From assembly GCF_011386835.1 (NCBI RefSeq), contig NC_088795.1, positions 12,257,441 to 12,321,440 of the forward strand: a DNA stretch of 64,000 bases, written 5' to 3'. The notes beneath the pieces are model-generated. The model saw only the letters and a list, made by a program, of their open reading frames with translations. It had not been told where the DNA came from and searched no databases. Origin of the DNA: Chrysemys picta bellii (lineage: Eukaryota > Chordata > Testudines > Emydidae). Made by a program: the position numbers and the translations under genes. Of the stretch, positions 22,509-37,500 are shown one piece after another (within the stretch, counting starts at the first letter, position 1; each line of letters starts with the position of its first letter).

Positions 22509-25500
22509 CTAATATAAACAGAAAAAAGGATACGACTGTAAGAATATTTCAAAACAATATATTTTCAAAAGCTCTGATATTTCAAAAGTGTGCATGAATT
22601 TACTGTATCATCTCAGGAAAGTTTGGGAATCTCACTTTGAAAATAAAAAAGGAAGTCCAAGTCACCTGTGCATCTGGTGGATGGAATTACAGATGGGCTT
22701 CCACCACCACTGTTCTAAAAACGTACCAACAGCAGGGCTGCAGTTGAGATTTGAGCCCTCTGTCTCAATCTGGCCTACCACCTGTGGCCAGAATACTTAG
22801 GCCTGGTCTACGCTGGAGGTGGGGATCGATCGAAGTTACGAAACTTCAGCTACGTTATTTACGTAGCTGAAGTCGACGTACTTAGATCTACTTACTATGG
22901 TGTCTTCACTGCAGCAAGTTGACTGCTGACACTCCCCCGTCGACTCCGGAGTACCAGAGTTGATGGGAGAGTGCTTGGCGGTCGATTTATCGCGTTTTCA
23001 CTAGACGCGATAAATCGACCCCTGGTGGATTGATCGCTCCGGAGGCAAGTGTAGACATGTAGTGTCCATCAAAGGAAAGGGAGGAGTAAAAAGAGAGAGG
23101 AATTTACTGGCTAACATGGCTTAGAGATCTGGGATAAGACCAAAAGACAAAGTTGGGGCTGAATGGATCCAGCACCTCAAGTAATAAATTCTCACAGGGA
23201 TCATCAGTTTTACATAATTAGTTTCCTCACAGGAGGCTGCTGAAAACTACACCAGCAACCCAGTCACAAACCATGAAACATTACCCTCCCCCCACCCCCC
23301 GCAGGGTTAGGGCATTCTTTCATTACTCATGAGAAATACTAATGGCAGTATCCTGGACATTTAAAAAAACAGCCTTTAAGGGCACAGGAGAAATGGAGAA
23401 CAGTGTCATGTTAACCTGTTGGCATGGGAGATGGAATTTCTTGGTACAATGTGCTACTTATATATTTTGCATAAGGTTAACCATTGGAACTCCAGGCTAA
23501 CCACTTGCAAGGGAATCATTTCACTTTCAGAAAACCCATCCAATGATGGAATGCAATCAATAAATTATGTGCTAGTTGTGGTTATTCTACATGGAAAGTC
23601 TATTTCTGCCCTCAACTGTCCAGACTGCTGTAGCTTGTGATTATTTTCGGGTTGTACATCTTCACCTCCCCACTAGCAGCTTCAGAATTGGCAGTGCTAG
23701 CTCTTAAGGAATTGCCAGAAAAATCAAACCCTGTTGTTCCTGCCAAAGGCATGAAACAGAATAGAGGAGTGAACTGGAATTGCTAAACAGCATTTGCCAC
23801 GGAGTTGGACTCTGCATAGCAGGTGGATTCTGCTGGAGAAAGTTTGGGAAAGGCACCTATGCACAGCATATATATGTGGATTAAGAAGGAAACATCTTTT
23901 TTTCCCCCTAAGTGGACCATGTTCATCTCCGATGTAAGTGGGAATATCCCACCAAAGTCAGTAATGGGCTGAAATTGCACCATTATTTTCAAATTAGGCA
24001 TTATATGAGATCCATGGAGATGAAGGGCTAGAAAATTAGGCAGCTAAAATATGAGGAATAAAGTTACTTGACAATACTACCGATAAATTAAATGTACATG
24101 GGTCTGGTGCTCGACTGGTGGAGTAAAATGAAAGATCTTAGAAAGAACCATTGAGAGAAGAAACTAAGGGTTGCTATTAGTTTAATAGACAGGATATTAA
24201 TTAATTTTCTAGCTGTTTCTTTGTAACGAACAATTGATTACGAATGAAGATACCTCTCCAGACTATTTTTTGCAGTTAGGGCCTGATGCTGCATCCACTG
24301 ATGTAATTGACAAAGTTCCCATTGAGTTCAGTAGCGCCAAATCAAGCCCTTACTGAGGCGAAATCTAGTAGTGGTAATTAAAGGTGATAGGGTTTTAATT
24401 ACTCCATTGATTGATGCCACCAGCCATGTTAAAAGCTTTTTGAAAGGCAAACATAAATTGCAATGTGTTTTTTTGCTTATATTATACAATAAGAATGAAT
24501 TTGATGAAATATGACAGTCACCCTTAAAATTCTCGGATACATGATTTGCATTTTCTTTTATTAGTTTTATAATTTTGAACAAATTCCTACTCGTTTTTTG
24601 ATTACATTTGGTGTGTTAATTTAGTCAAGTTTTCACTGCACTGTCCCAATCAATGTCATAGTCACTGAATGGAACTATACCCGGGCCTGAAGTAATATTA
24701 GCACATATCAAGACTGTTATCCTGTATTGGGGAGTAACGTAATACTAATTAAAACAGAATGCATCTCAAATGGAAACAAATTTGTTTCCAAATGGTAATA
24801 TTTCATGGTTTTCTTTTCAGAATGCAATTTATACCATCTTATTTACAAAGAGATGCAATATACAACCTGAAGATGTTTTTCCTGTAGAAAGCTTAGCAAT
24901 GAAAATCATGCATAGTATTAATTAATTACCTGAAGTGCTGGTGTCCCTGTTGGGACTAAATGCACGGGGTGCTGTTTTTCCCAGATGCTGGGCAGTTCCT
25001 ATTCTTGCACTGAATGTTAGGTACTGTATCATTATCGTGCATCAGAGTGAGACAGAGGTTTACTTTTATACTGGCTTACATAACTACCTGCCTAGGATCA
25101 GTTTGCGAAGGACAGTCCAAGGGCCACATTTTTAAAATGAACAATAGGTGACTAAGTAAAGCCATCTAAAAATGAGTTTGCCCTTGCAAAAGGGTGATTG
25201 CAGTCTGGTAAATCCCTAGCTAGAGGAGTAAATGTGGATGTGTTGAATGCATTTTTTGCAGACAAACTTCGGTGCCCAGATCTGAAAATCTGGCCCTGAA
25301 ACTTCTAAGCAGATTTGGTTTGATTGTGCAGCTTGATAAATCAGCGTGCGGTTTCTGAGCTGGCGTTTGGATACGACAGACCTATCAGCAGCAAATGACG
25401 TGTTGCATTGGCAATTACTTTGTCTCACCTTCACTTTTAGGTGATGTAAAAGCTCTAGCCTCTGAATCTGCTTTAACTGCATGGAGACTCCTGAAACATA

Positions 25501-28500
25501 CAGTGCCCTAAGCATTTATTTGGCAGTCTGGAAAACGCCAGTATTCTAATTAAGCGCCTAAGGGGAACGAGTTGTCACTTTGTAGCTTCTTTAGAACTTT
25601 AAAATATCTCTTTGATTCTTAACAAGAAATGAAAAGCAGATTGTTTCCTTGACAAACAGGATCCTCGACTTTGGAAACAGTCTTCATTTGCTAGGTTCCT
25701 TTAAAGTTAAAAACTTCAGACATCGAAGAGGATTAATCACACAATCTAAGAGTAGATGACAGTGCTCTCATGCCAATAAACTAGACTCATTCATGTCAAA
25801 AACAGCCAGATACAAACATAACTTCACTCTTTGAACTGAACATTTGTGGGTAACAGTCTCAAGGAGTAGTCTGCAACTTTTGCGGCTCAAAAGTTGATCT
25901 GTGTACAACAGTCACAAGAGCATTTTGGCACAAACTTTACGTTTAGCACGTTATTTACTTCAAATGGTCATTAATTTCAAATGCAACTTTTTCATTATAT
26001 ATTTCACACATAGTACTATTTTTTCCCTATGTGAACATGTAGGCTGTGATTTGCCACTTTGTACAGTAGTTGCATACCAGTGTAACTCCATTGTTTCTAA
26101 TGGAGCTACTTATGTTTTACAAAGGTGAAAGTGAAAGGAATGCCGGCCCATAACATTTGTTCTATATGATCTGTAGCTAGCAAGCTATTTGTGCAGTGCC
26201 TAGCACCATAGTATGTAGGTGCTTTGTAAAGTAATTAGGAAGAAGCATGCATTGTCTGCCCTCATTAACTCTACTCCTCCCATGGGTGGAAAGGAAATGT
26301 ATCCAAAGTGTTGGTTTTTAGGAGGAGGGTTTGTATTTGTTGCTCTGTTTGTGTATGTTTAGGAGCATACTTTGCTCTGAAAGGAGAAACACATAGACTC
26401 AACCTGATCTTCAGTGTGTAAGATGTTCCACAGCCAAGAGCCTCGATCCACGTGGTAGAGATGCTTGCAGATATTGGCCAATTTTTCAAAACATCCACTA
26501 ATGTTGGATGCCCTACCTCAGACCCTTAGGGTATGTCTACACAAGGAGTGCTTTGCTGATCTAGCTATACCTGTATACTAGCCCGGCAAATCACTCCTAG
26601 TGTGAACGCAGCTTATACTGGCAAAACTGAGCTTTTACCAGTATAGCTTAGTTTGTTTGAGAGTGAAGGGATGGAGGTGGGGGGCTGGAATAAGCTATAA
26701 TGGCAGAAGCTCAGTTTTGCCAGTATGGGGCTTTTGCCAACACAGCTCTGTCAGGGGTCACACCTCTTCATATTCCTGACCAACATAGCTAGGCCAGCAG
26801 AAGTTTGTTGTGTGGAGTTAAGGCCTGATTTTCAGAGGTGCTGCGTACCCACAGCTATCATTGCCTTCAACAGAAGCTGTCTCCTTTGGTCCAAAAGAGA
26901 AGATCCAAACACACTAGGACCACCCGAGTGAGAAAATGTGTGAGTTGGAGCAACGTCTAGATATAACAAGTTTCAGGGGAGAAAGGGACTGCTGTATGAG
27001 AGAGGCGATACAACATTTCTCTCTATATATTGTATATAGATGTATTTAATAGGTTTGGCGTGTAGTAAGCACATAGAGCCAAATTAAGCATTCGTGTACA
27101 CACTGACGGCAATGGACTAACAGCTGTTTACATCAGGATTAAATTTGGTTCAGAGACCTACAGCAGTAAGAGACAATCTGGATGGAAAGAGTCAGGCCTG
27201 ATCCTGCTTGGAAGTCCATAGCTAATTTTACATTATCTCTGTACTTGGACCAACTAAGAACATCTGAGAACGGATATGGTGTGCATCTATGCCTGGTCAG
27301 AAACTCTGGATGTTTTGTGTAGAAAATATGCTATGGGTACTTCAAAAACTGTTGCAGCCATCACATTAACTATCCGCTGCAAAATCCTTATTGACATATG
27401 GAGGCTCTGCTGCAGCCTTCCTGCTGAGCCATATGAGAAACACCAGGAAGTTATCCACAAATGTCAGGTTATCCCAGGCACATTAGAAGTCGCTATTGAG
27501 AAAAGATAGCTCAGTGGGTTGAGCATTGGCCTGCTAAACCCAGGGTTGTGAGTTCAATCCTTGAGGGGGCCATTTAGGGAACTGGGGTAAAAATCTGCCT
27601 GGGGATTGGTCCTGCTTTGAGCAGGGGGTTGGACTAGATGACCTCCTGAGGTCCCTTCCAACCCTAATATTCTCTGATTCTGAACTTTGAGGACAGGGTT
27701 CACCTGCAAACCAGATACAAGGGGGGAGGTTTTCAAAAGCACCTAAGGGAATTAGGAGCACAAGTCTCACTGACAGTCAGTGGAACTTGTGCTCTTAAGC
27801 CCCTCAGGTGATTTTGAAAATCTCCCCCAGGACTAATAGGGGGAAATACTGAAAAACTCAAACACAATGATTAGGCCCTTTGACATCAATTCATGTACAT
27901 GGAATAGTTGGTACATGATCAAGTGCTGCATAAAGCCCATTGTGTTGGGCCTGCACCAAAATACTTATTCCTCTTTTGAAACTTACTAAGCTATTTATTT
28001 TAATGATACTTGGTGGAAGTGAGTGCCACGGGCTAATTATATAATGTTCTGTATGTTGCACAACTATTCCATATTACAATTTTTATGTTTGTTTCCTTTG
28101 AGTCCCGTCAGATGTCTGTTTTTCCTTATATTCTGGGGAAGAGTAAGCATGAACACCCACATGATTTTGATCCTCATCTCTGCTCAAATGTGAAGCTTGA
28201 AAACTTCGTTTTGTTATCGTTTCTTTGAGTATAGAGAGAAATTTTATAAGTACCATAAAGTAAAACTTTATAAGATCTTCAAAAACAGATGTAGAGAGCC
28301 ATCCTGAATTCCCTCCAGCAGAGGTGGGAATTCACCCCACTGTCCACTTTTAAAGCATTTAAAGATTTCTTTAGTTTAAAATAGCATCTTTCAGTATTTA
28401 TAAAGCAGGGAATCCAAAACGTTAGTTGTGATGTGGCAATTGAAGTTTCCACCTTGCTGTTAAAGGTGATCTCAAATCATACTGCTTGATTAATCCAAGC

Positions 28501-31500
28501 CATATTTATACATTTTTCTTATAAAGGAAATTTAAATTTGGATTGCCCACATCAGACTTAATGCCCCACTTTCTATTCCAGTGCACATTTTTCTATGTCA
28601 AGGATGGTTTAATAGTAGGGAACAGCTGAGATCAGGGAGGGTGGCAGGATGGAGCCAGGTGACACTTTAAACTGTTACTGCATATTACTGCTGGCCATTT
28701 AAAGCATCTTATACTCAACTGTAAAAAAAAAAAAAAAGAATCAGATGTGTATAAATATGAATTCAGCCAAATGGTCAATTTGTATATTAACTGATTATAA
28801 TTCAGAGAATCGTTAAGTTAATTCTCAGTACAATACTTTGCTCAGTTTAAAGATACTGTTGGTAAAAACAAACATGTAACTTAAACACATTAAATAAAAA
28901 TGCAAATATCTAATAACTCAGATTGTGATTACTATATCATTTTCACTTGATAAGCTGGCTCCACTTCTTAAGTGCTATATCAAATAATTTGCATGTAAAT
29001 GTTTTACTTTACAGCCTATATGCATCAGATTGTTGCTGGTTCATTAGTATCGGTGAAAGTTTCACTAAATCATTAATCAAAACAAAACAATCTCCCTATG
29101 GCAATGTGCAGCTAAGTACTACCTGTAACTTCAGTGGCATAACCCAAGTTAAAGTTCCTCCCTCCTTCTGGGATCTTCCCTCACCCCAGGTAAAATCATG
29201 AGGAACAACCCACAGCAGAACTTGTCAAGACATACACAGCACAGTAGTAGGTCTGCAGGTACAGAAACTTTGAATCACGACCTGGCCATCCGGATATAGC
29301 TTTATATTATCTTCAGATTTCAGAGTGGTAGCTGTGTTAGTATGTATCAGCAAAAACAACGAGGAGTCCTTGTGGCACCTTAGAAACCAACAAATTTATT
29401 TGGGCATAAGCTTTCATGGCCTAAAACCCACTTTAGCCCACGAAAGCTTATGCCCAAATAAATTTGTTAGTCTCTAAGGTGCTACAAGTACACCTCGTTG
29501 TTTTTATTATATTCATAGTGTCAGACAAACTTTTTAAGAAATCAAGAGAAACGTGGCACACAAATTTAAGATGTGTTTATGCAAATCATGTTTCCTTGTA
29601 TATACTAGTAGTCTGTGGAACTTTTGTTTACTATATTTTGTTGCAGTTCTGAACGGCATCTGCTATGTAACATTTCTTGTACTATTTTACCATCTTTTAC
29701 TTACTACCGTACAAAGCAGCAAGTGAAGAGAGCATTGTTACAATTGTATTTTCAGAATAATTTCCTGTATATCTCCATTTTAAATATGCAATTATACATA
29801 TGCACATACATGTCTAAAATATATCTAGGATCAAGCCTGTTGCTCTACTCATGAGAGTAATAATGGAGATATCCTATCCTATCTCCTAGAACTGGAAGGG
29901 ACCTTGAAAGGTCATCGAGTCCAGCCCCCTGCCTTCACTAGCAGGACCAAGTACCAATTTTGCCCCAGATCCCCAAGTGGCCCCCTCAAGGATTGAACTC
30001 ACAACCCTGGGTTTAGCAGGCCAATGCTCAAACCACTGAGCTATCCCTCCCACCCTGTAATTTCATTGACTTTAATAGATCTTTATGTGTGAGTAAAGCA
30101 AGCAGGATTTTGACTAGTTTATGTATGTGACACTCTAGCACTCCTTTTAAAAACATTTTGAATACAATTGTGCTGTCGGTCTGAGAGCCTGTATGCCAAG
30201 ACTTGAAAGATTATTTTTAAAAAATGTGAATGAATTTCATGCATATCAAAATGAGGGGCCAATAGCTAGAACATGGATAGGTGTAAACTTCCCACACACA
30301 GCTCTGTCAACAAACTTTAATTTTGAACTGTAACAATCCTGCTAGTCCAGTCTAGAGCTTCTTTTGAGCAGACATTGTCAATCAAGACGCATTGTGCAGT
30401 TGTTTGGTAATACATTGCACAAAAAAGGACACTAAAATGAGATCAATGTGCACATTGTCATTTGTGATCTAAGATAGGATCGTTTGCACCCAGATTTTCA
30501 GGATCAAAAGATTTATATATAGCAAGTCTTAGCATGGAGAAAATTACTTAAGCAAAATTAATATCATTTTAAAATATGAGTTTCCAGTGGAAGTGCAGAA
30601 AGATCCTTGATAACATCAGCTTGACCAGTGATGCTGTAATATGTACTATATGCAATTGGAGTCCCTAAACTTGTTGAGGTCTGGGAATTGCTTTCTCTAA
30701 GGCCTGGTCTACACTGGGGGGGGAGGGGGGGGCAAAAGGGGGATTAATCTAAGTTACGCAACTTCAGCTATGTGAATAACGTAGCTGAAGTCGATGTACT
30801 TAGATAAACTTACTGCGGTGTCTTCACTACGGTGAGTCGACTGCTGCTGCTCCCCAGTCAACTCCGCCTGCGCCTCTCACCGAGCTGGAGTACAGGAGTC
30901 AATGGGAGAGCGCTCAGGGATCGATTTATCGCATCTAGACTAGACGCGATAAATCGATCCCTGCTGGATTGATCACTGCCCGCCAATCCGGCCGGTAGTG
31001 AAGACATATCCTTAGTGGTCATGGACATAAGATGCCTAAAGGGAGCAGGGAAACTTGGGGAGGAAGTGGCACCACAGCCCTTTGCCATTTCTTCCCCTGC
31101 ACCTGTCATCAGTGCTGGCATGCATTTTATAATTATACGTCCCAGTTTCCTTTAAAAACAATCAGACTTGGGCTCTTTAATAGAGCATGTATTAAGCTGA
31201 GATACAACTTCTTGCTTCTTCAATACACTTCTTCAGGTGAGGAGAAAAGATTTGATTTGACAAATTAATTTAACCATCTCATTTTTAAAATAATCAAATA
31301 CCTTAAACCCAACTTATCCAGTCCTTTTATATCAGAAGGGGTATTTTTCTTACCTTCAAAGTCCACATCCCCTACTAATTTGGTTTTCCCTGTCAGAGGA
31401 TCGTGGATATGGTTGATGCCTACGTCAATCACAACTGCACCTTCTTTAACCATATCAGCTGTAATCAACTTTGGAATACCTGAAATCATCAAGAAATATT

Positions 31501-34500
31501 TGATTAACACAGCCAGATACAGAACTAAGTAATCTGCTCTTAATTATAGAAAAGGCAGGAAAAAATTGGGTTTATTTTTTCAGCATCTTTGTCATAGTTC
31601 TGATACACAGAAAACACTATGGTTTTAACTACGTTTTGAGGGTCAGAAACAAAGTTGATGTCAAGAGGCTGTGTCTACAGTGCGCAAATAATTTCAATTA
31701 GGCTACGTAAGATCCTATTTCTAGAGCACATCATTGGATTCTTTGATTTTTCATATATTTAATTGTTAAATACTTGACATTCCAACCATTTACCTGAACA
31801 GTGTAAAAAACTGTTTACGTAACATTGCTGACACAAATTTTACTATTCTAGAAGCAGATAAAATATTGCAACTGTTCAACATCTACATGCAGCCACTAGG
31901 AGATCTAGCAAGACATTGTGGACTCAAGATATGCAGGTGACACACAACTCTATCTTTCACTACATATGAAAACACCACTGTCACCAAGCTAACCCAGTAC
32001 TTGACTGAGATCAGTTCATGGATGAAAAACAACTGCTTGAGGTTGAACCTGAGCAAGTGGAGGTTACGCTGCTGGCAGAAGTAAACGCAGAGAAGCTTGT
32101 AGCTAGGAAACAGTCTCCTTTGATTGAAGATACACACCCACAATTGGTTAGTCAGTCCACATTTTAGGAGTGCTCTAGGATTCCTTGCTGATGCTAAGCA
32201 ACTCCATAATAACACTAATAAATAATTCTACTACCTATGGCTAGTTAGGAGATTGCATCCCATCCTGATGGATGATGACCTGGCCTCAGTAAAACATACT
32301 TTCATCAACTTCTAGCTGGACTATAGCAGTGCAGTTAACCTGAGCGTGAAGCCCTCAGCAACTGAGAAATTCCAATCTAACTCAAGTGCACGGTGCATGT
32401 CTTCAACCAGCCACCACTAATAAAAACAACTTAATACACATAAAAAGAAAAACTCACATAATTCCCCTCAGCTCACAGAGAAGATGGGAGAAAGAGAAAA
32501 CCACACATGACAGATGATAGTTACATCACTTAAAACACTATACTGGAAGATACCACGGTGATGAATGTGGTATAAGAACCAGAATAGAATGGAAAGTTAT
32601 CTCAGTATTTGCAGTTTTAGCTAAATTTCCTTATAATCATGAGAGGAAATAACTAGAATTCTGCAAATACCAAGGTTGTTATCCAAAGTAATTGGTAAGT
32701 ATAAGGGTGACCTCTTTGTAGACACACATTCATCCTGATCTTACTCCCATTGAAGACAACAGCAAAACTCTTTTGATGTCAATGGGAGCAGGAATGGTCC
32801 ACAAAGACTTTCCTCTTTGCAAGGATCCTCATCGGAAGGGGCTTGATTTTAACACCCAGGCTTGTGCAGAGAGATGACTGCTCTAATCTGGCCTCCAGGC
32901 TCTGCTAAAAATCCAACATAAGCTCTTTGAACCATTTCAACACTTCTCTTTGATGCAGAGAAAAGCCCTACCTCTCACGAACAGAATTTTAGTGCCATCT
33001 TTTTGAACTGTGTTCCAATAGTTAAATAAACTTTATAGCATTTTATATTTTTAATGTAACTTATTGCTATGGCTTTAGAGACAATCACAACAGATCTGAC
33101 TAGATATCAGCTCACTTCTGGCTAGGCAAATAGTTAATTAACAGTTCCCTCAACTGTTAAGACAAATACTATATGACACTAAACCATTATGTGCTATTGA
33201 GGAATAAAGTATCGAAATACTTGTACATTACCTACGTATTATATTTTACATGATCTAATCAGAATAACACTCAAACCACTCAAAGCCATTTCCACATTTT
33301 CTTACCTATCACATTAGGGAACCCCCCGCTTTTTAAATGAGAAGACATTCCATCTTTAAAATAAAATACAGTCTTGCTTCATGAGTTATGGGGACACCTT
33401 CACTCCCTTGACGCTGCCACTCTTTAGTAATATGGTCATTCTAATACTCTAAAACGGAACATCTGCAGTACCCCTCAGAGATATATATTGTAATAGGTTT
33501 CTCCTCTCCCACTAGCTGGGTCACAGGCAGGAATGGTTTGAGAGAGCTGTGGGGGGCAGGAGAATAGAAAGCAAAAGTGAGTGTTTCTGGATGCAAGCAG
33601 TTTTAGGGGAGAAAGGGACTGCTGTATGAGAGAGGTGATACAACATTTCTCTCTCTATATTGTATATAGATGAGCTTGAAAAGTGTTGAGAGAGGCAAAT
33701 TTTCTAATATACTTTCCAATAATGTTGAGAGGTGCTGGCCTATGTCTATTTCATCAAACTGTTGCACAATAAACTGGAAGTTGTACTGGTAATAGGACAA
33801 CTCCACAATTTTATGGGGGAAATTATCTGAGTGGCATAGGGAGAAAGGCATACTCTACAACTCTTATTAAAGCTAACAGGAGTTGCACAGCTAAATCCTT
33901 TATAAAAAGGTTTAAGAACATGCCCCATTAATAGAGTAATATTTAAACTAAATAAAAAAATCACCCTCCCCCACAACACAATTAATAAAGTTATTTAATT
34001 CTGCCTCAGCGCAGAGGGCTGGACTAGATTCAGACCCTACATTTCTAGGATTCTGTGATTTACCAAAGCCTCCTTTGTATATTAACTGCTAGGAGATCAC
34101 CGTCTCCTAACATGCTTTACTTCTAATATGTGGGAAATTCTTAAATGCGTAGGTTTTGCAGAAAAAGCTAATTATCTATTTTTTCAAAATCACAATTTAG
34201 GCAGAGCCCTTTTCTGCGAGAAATCTGAAATAAGAACACTTGAGGAACTGAATAAACCATTGGCTTGATAAAATGCAGGCTTCAAAAACTAACAATTAAA
34301 ATGAAGATCGAGGATTGCATCATGAGTAGCATTTATTGCAGAAAAGGGGTCAAACTGGGGGCCAGCCTGCAAGTGGGCCTTCTATAGATGTGTTAGGGCA
34401 CACACAAAGAGCCGCCTCCTGCTGGCACTTCCCACATACGGGCCTGTCACAACTGCGGCCCCGCCACAAATGGGCGGGGAGGAAATAGGTTCATGCCCTG

Positions 34501-37500
34501 AACTCCCTTCGTCCTAGCAGCCGAGCAAGCCAGGCACATCAGTGAGAATATTGCACCATCCCAGAGAAAGATGCAGTCTGCACAGTTCCTGTGAACTCAG
34601 GAAAACTTAAAGGGATTATGCCTTCCTGAGGCACTATCTGTCCCTGAGCTTCCACTGGGGCTGTGCAACTCCACGCCACACCCAATACAGGGCTGTGTGT
34701 ACTTTGCACAATCTAGCCCTGATAGATCTCGTATTGTGCAATGAGTGTTGTATTGTGTTCCTCTAACACAGGGGTTCTCAAACTGGGGGTTGGGACCACT
34801 CAGGGGGTCGTGAGGTTATTATGTGGGGGGTCGCGAGCAGTCAGCCTCCACCCCAAACCCAGCTTTGCCTCCAGCATTTATAATGGTGTTATATATTAAA
34901 AAGTGTTTTTAATTTATGGGGGGGGGGTCACACTCAGAGGCTTGCTATGTGAAAGGGGTCACCAGTACAAACGTTTGAGAATCACTGTTCTAACAAGTGA
35001 CATGAAGAAAAAGTGTAAGGAACAGGTACTGAACGCAGTTTAACTACAAGCATAGCCAACAACTAACTCTGTTCAGAAGCTGAGATTAAACCCTGACAGT
35101 AAGTTCTGATGAACTACTAAGAAGCATTTATCTACACAGACATGCTAAAGAAAATGATTCCACCTCCTTTATTATTTTCCACTTACAATTTGTGAATTCT
35201 GGTTAAGTGCACAGTCTAGTAATCACCATGTAGGAGATCTGAGCTCAAGACCCGAGCTTGTTTTCTTGCTCCTAAGCTGGCATGTGAAGAAATGCATTTA
35301 GCCTGTCAGGGAAAGCAGCACCTCACTTCATACTTGAACAGAAATGATAAGCCTCAGAGTAAACCATCCCCATCCCTATTCCTCTGGAAGGCAGTTAGCA
35401 AGGCTTGGAGTGTGGAGGAGTGATGGGAGAGGCGAAATGACACAAATTCTGTGTACTGCAAGAGGGGTTCGAATGACCACTGTGAAAAAAAATAATAGAA
35501 GAACTGCATAGACATTGGCCAAACTAGTTTCTAATGTTGTTAGGATGTATATTAAAAATGCCATTAAAGCAACATTTGCCATCCAAAGTTGGAACTCTGA
35601 TTAGTTCTTTCTTTAGTAAAGAAAGGCCAAATCAAAACACAACTATTTCTGTCTACATATCTCCAGTAATATCAAACCACTGAACTTTCCAGTTACTAAT
35701 TATAGAAAATCCATTCTTTCAACAGCCCATTCTTCCATTTACCTCTTTATTCGGCAATTGTACAAAACAAGGATGAACAATACATACATAATACCAAAAC
35801 AATCGCATTTAGTTTGCCAAGACTGCCCTTAATTCTAATAGCAAAAGAAAGACACTATTGTTATCCGCGCATGGCCTCCAGCTGATTTAAGGAAACCCTA
35901 CTGTCAGAAGCAGAATGACTCACCGTTTTTGTACAGTACAGAAAATGTTTTAGTTTATATAATTATACCTGTATACGTTGTGCACTGACTGGTTTCCATT
36001 CCTGAGTTCATCCTTAAGCTTCCCTAAGGGGAAGGTGTCATACCTGATGAGAAACTAGTTTATGAATCTGCAAATATGAAGGGCAAGAACTGAGGGCCAA
36101 ATCTTTTTCCTTACTCAAAACAAGCAGACCTCAGCAAGCATGAGCACAACCCACTTAGTTACCACATTTAACACAGCTAATTGCCCCACAGTTGTAGAAA
36201 CCAAGCACCTGGTGAGTTTTTAATATTTGCCACTTTAGTATTAAGGACACTTAGTGTTACCTGCAGCTACTATTATAATGTCAGCGAGTTGGGTATGCAT
36301 CTTCAGCTGTTCTTCTGGAGTATATCTGTGAGTAATTGTCACTGTAGCATCACCTGTAATGTACAATATTCACAATGAATTGTCATTTATAAAACTCCCA
36401 CACGGTATTTATTAACAGGCGGAAATGATTCAGTAGATTTTGGTATATGAAGAACACACATTCGATCAAATAAATTCCTGTCTTATGATCTGACACATCA
36501 TCAGATATATTTCTTTGTTATGATCCGACACTCTTTTTCAGCATATGCAGAATGCGATTGCTTACCTTCCCACACGTACAAAAGTGCAACCACATTACTC
36601 CCATCCTTCAAAAGCATAACTCAGTGCAGTTGTTTAACAGTGTGGACTAAATTCCTTCCTGGGTTAACGTCACTGAGTTTCATGGAATTACATGGGAATG
36701 AATCTGGCCTCATGAATCTATCTTACTAAATGTGATATGAGTATAGCATTATAAGACCCCTTCACTTATCACAACCTAAAACACTGGATGTAAGGGGATT
36801 ATGTTTATAACTTTCTCCTCATATGCCCTTGGCCATTCATCTCTCTCTGTGCCAACTATACACCTCTCCTGCCATTCTGTGGCACAAATTCTGAGGGAGA
36901 CTATGGACTTCTCTAGGTTTACAACCTGAGGCAACAGCAGAGTTACCTTCACATCTCTGCATTTCCCGCAGGTCAGAGTTTAGTTTTCAATGCATGTCTT
37001 GGAGAGGTTTGAATATACAAAAAGGGCAACGAGTGATAATTAATGTTAACTGGAGCAGATTCATTCTTATTGATATTTCCCCTCAGATTTGGAAACGGTT
37101 CATCATGCAGGAAGGAGACATCTATGGCTCTGCCTCCGTTCTATCCACAACAGAGCTTGGATTGCATGGGGATTCCTGGGAGCTATGACAGCAATATGGA
37201 AGTCTACCACCAAGGATTTTCTGCTTACAAAGCTCTGCCAGTGGTTACCATTAGTTTCACGTTGGGGGCCAGCACATGGAATATCACTGTTGATTGCAGT
37301 GGCCCTAGCAGATTTCAGAGAGGAGAGGATTTCTTTAAGAAACATACATGCCCCAAACAATTAACAACACTGTCACTATTTGTGTATCTGGTAAAATTCC
37401 TATTAGACAGACTTGAGAATGCCGGTCACTGTGCCCACTTAGGGGAAGAAATTAGCCAGACCAAATCATATGGTATTATCAAGTGACGTATCTTGGCTGT

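Noticed and set aside
27505..27575. tRNA gene call
   Set aside because: A and B boxes are present but no cloverleaf follows. The CR1-like tail and other copies show that it is a SINE.
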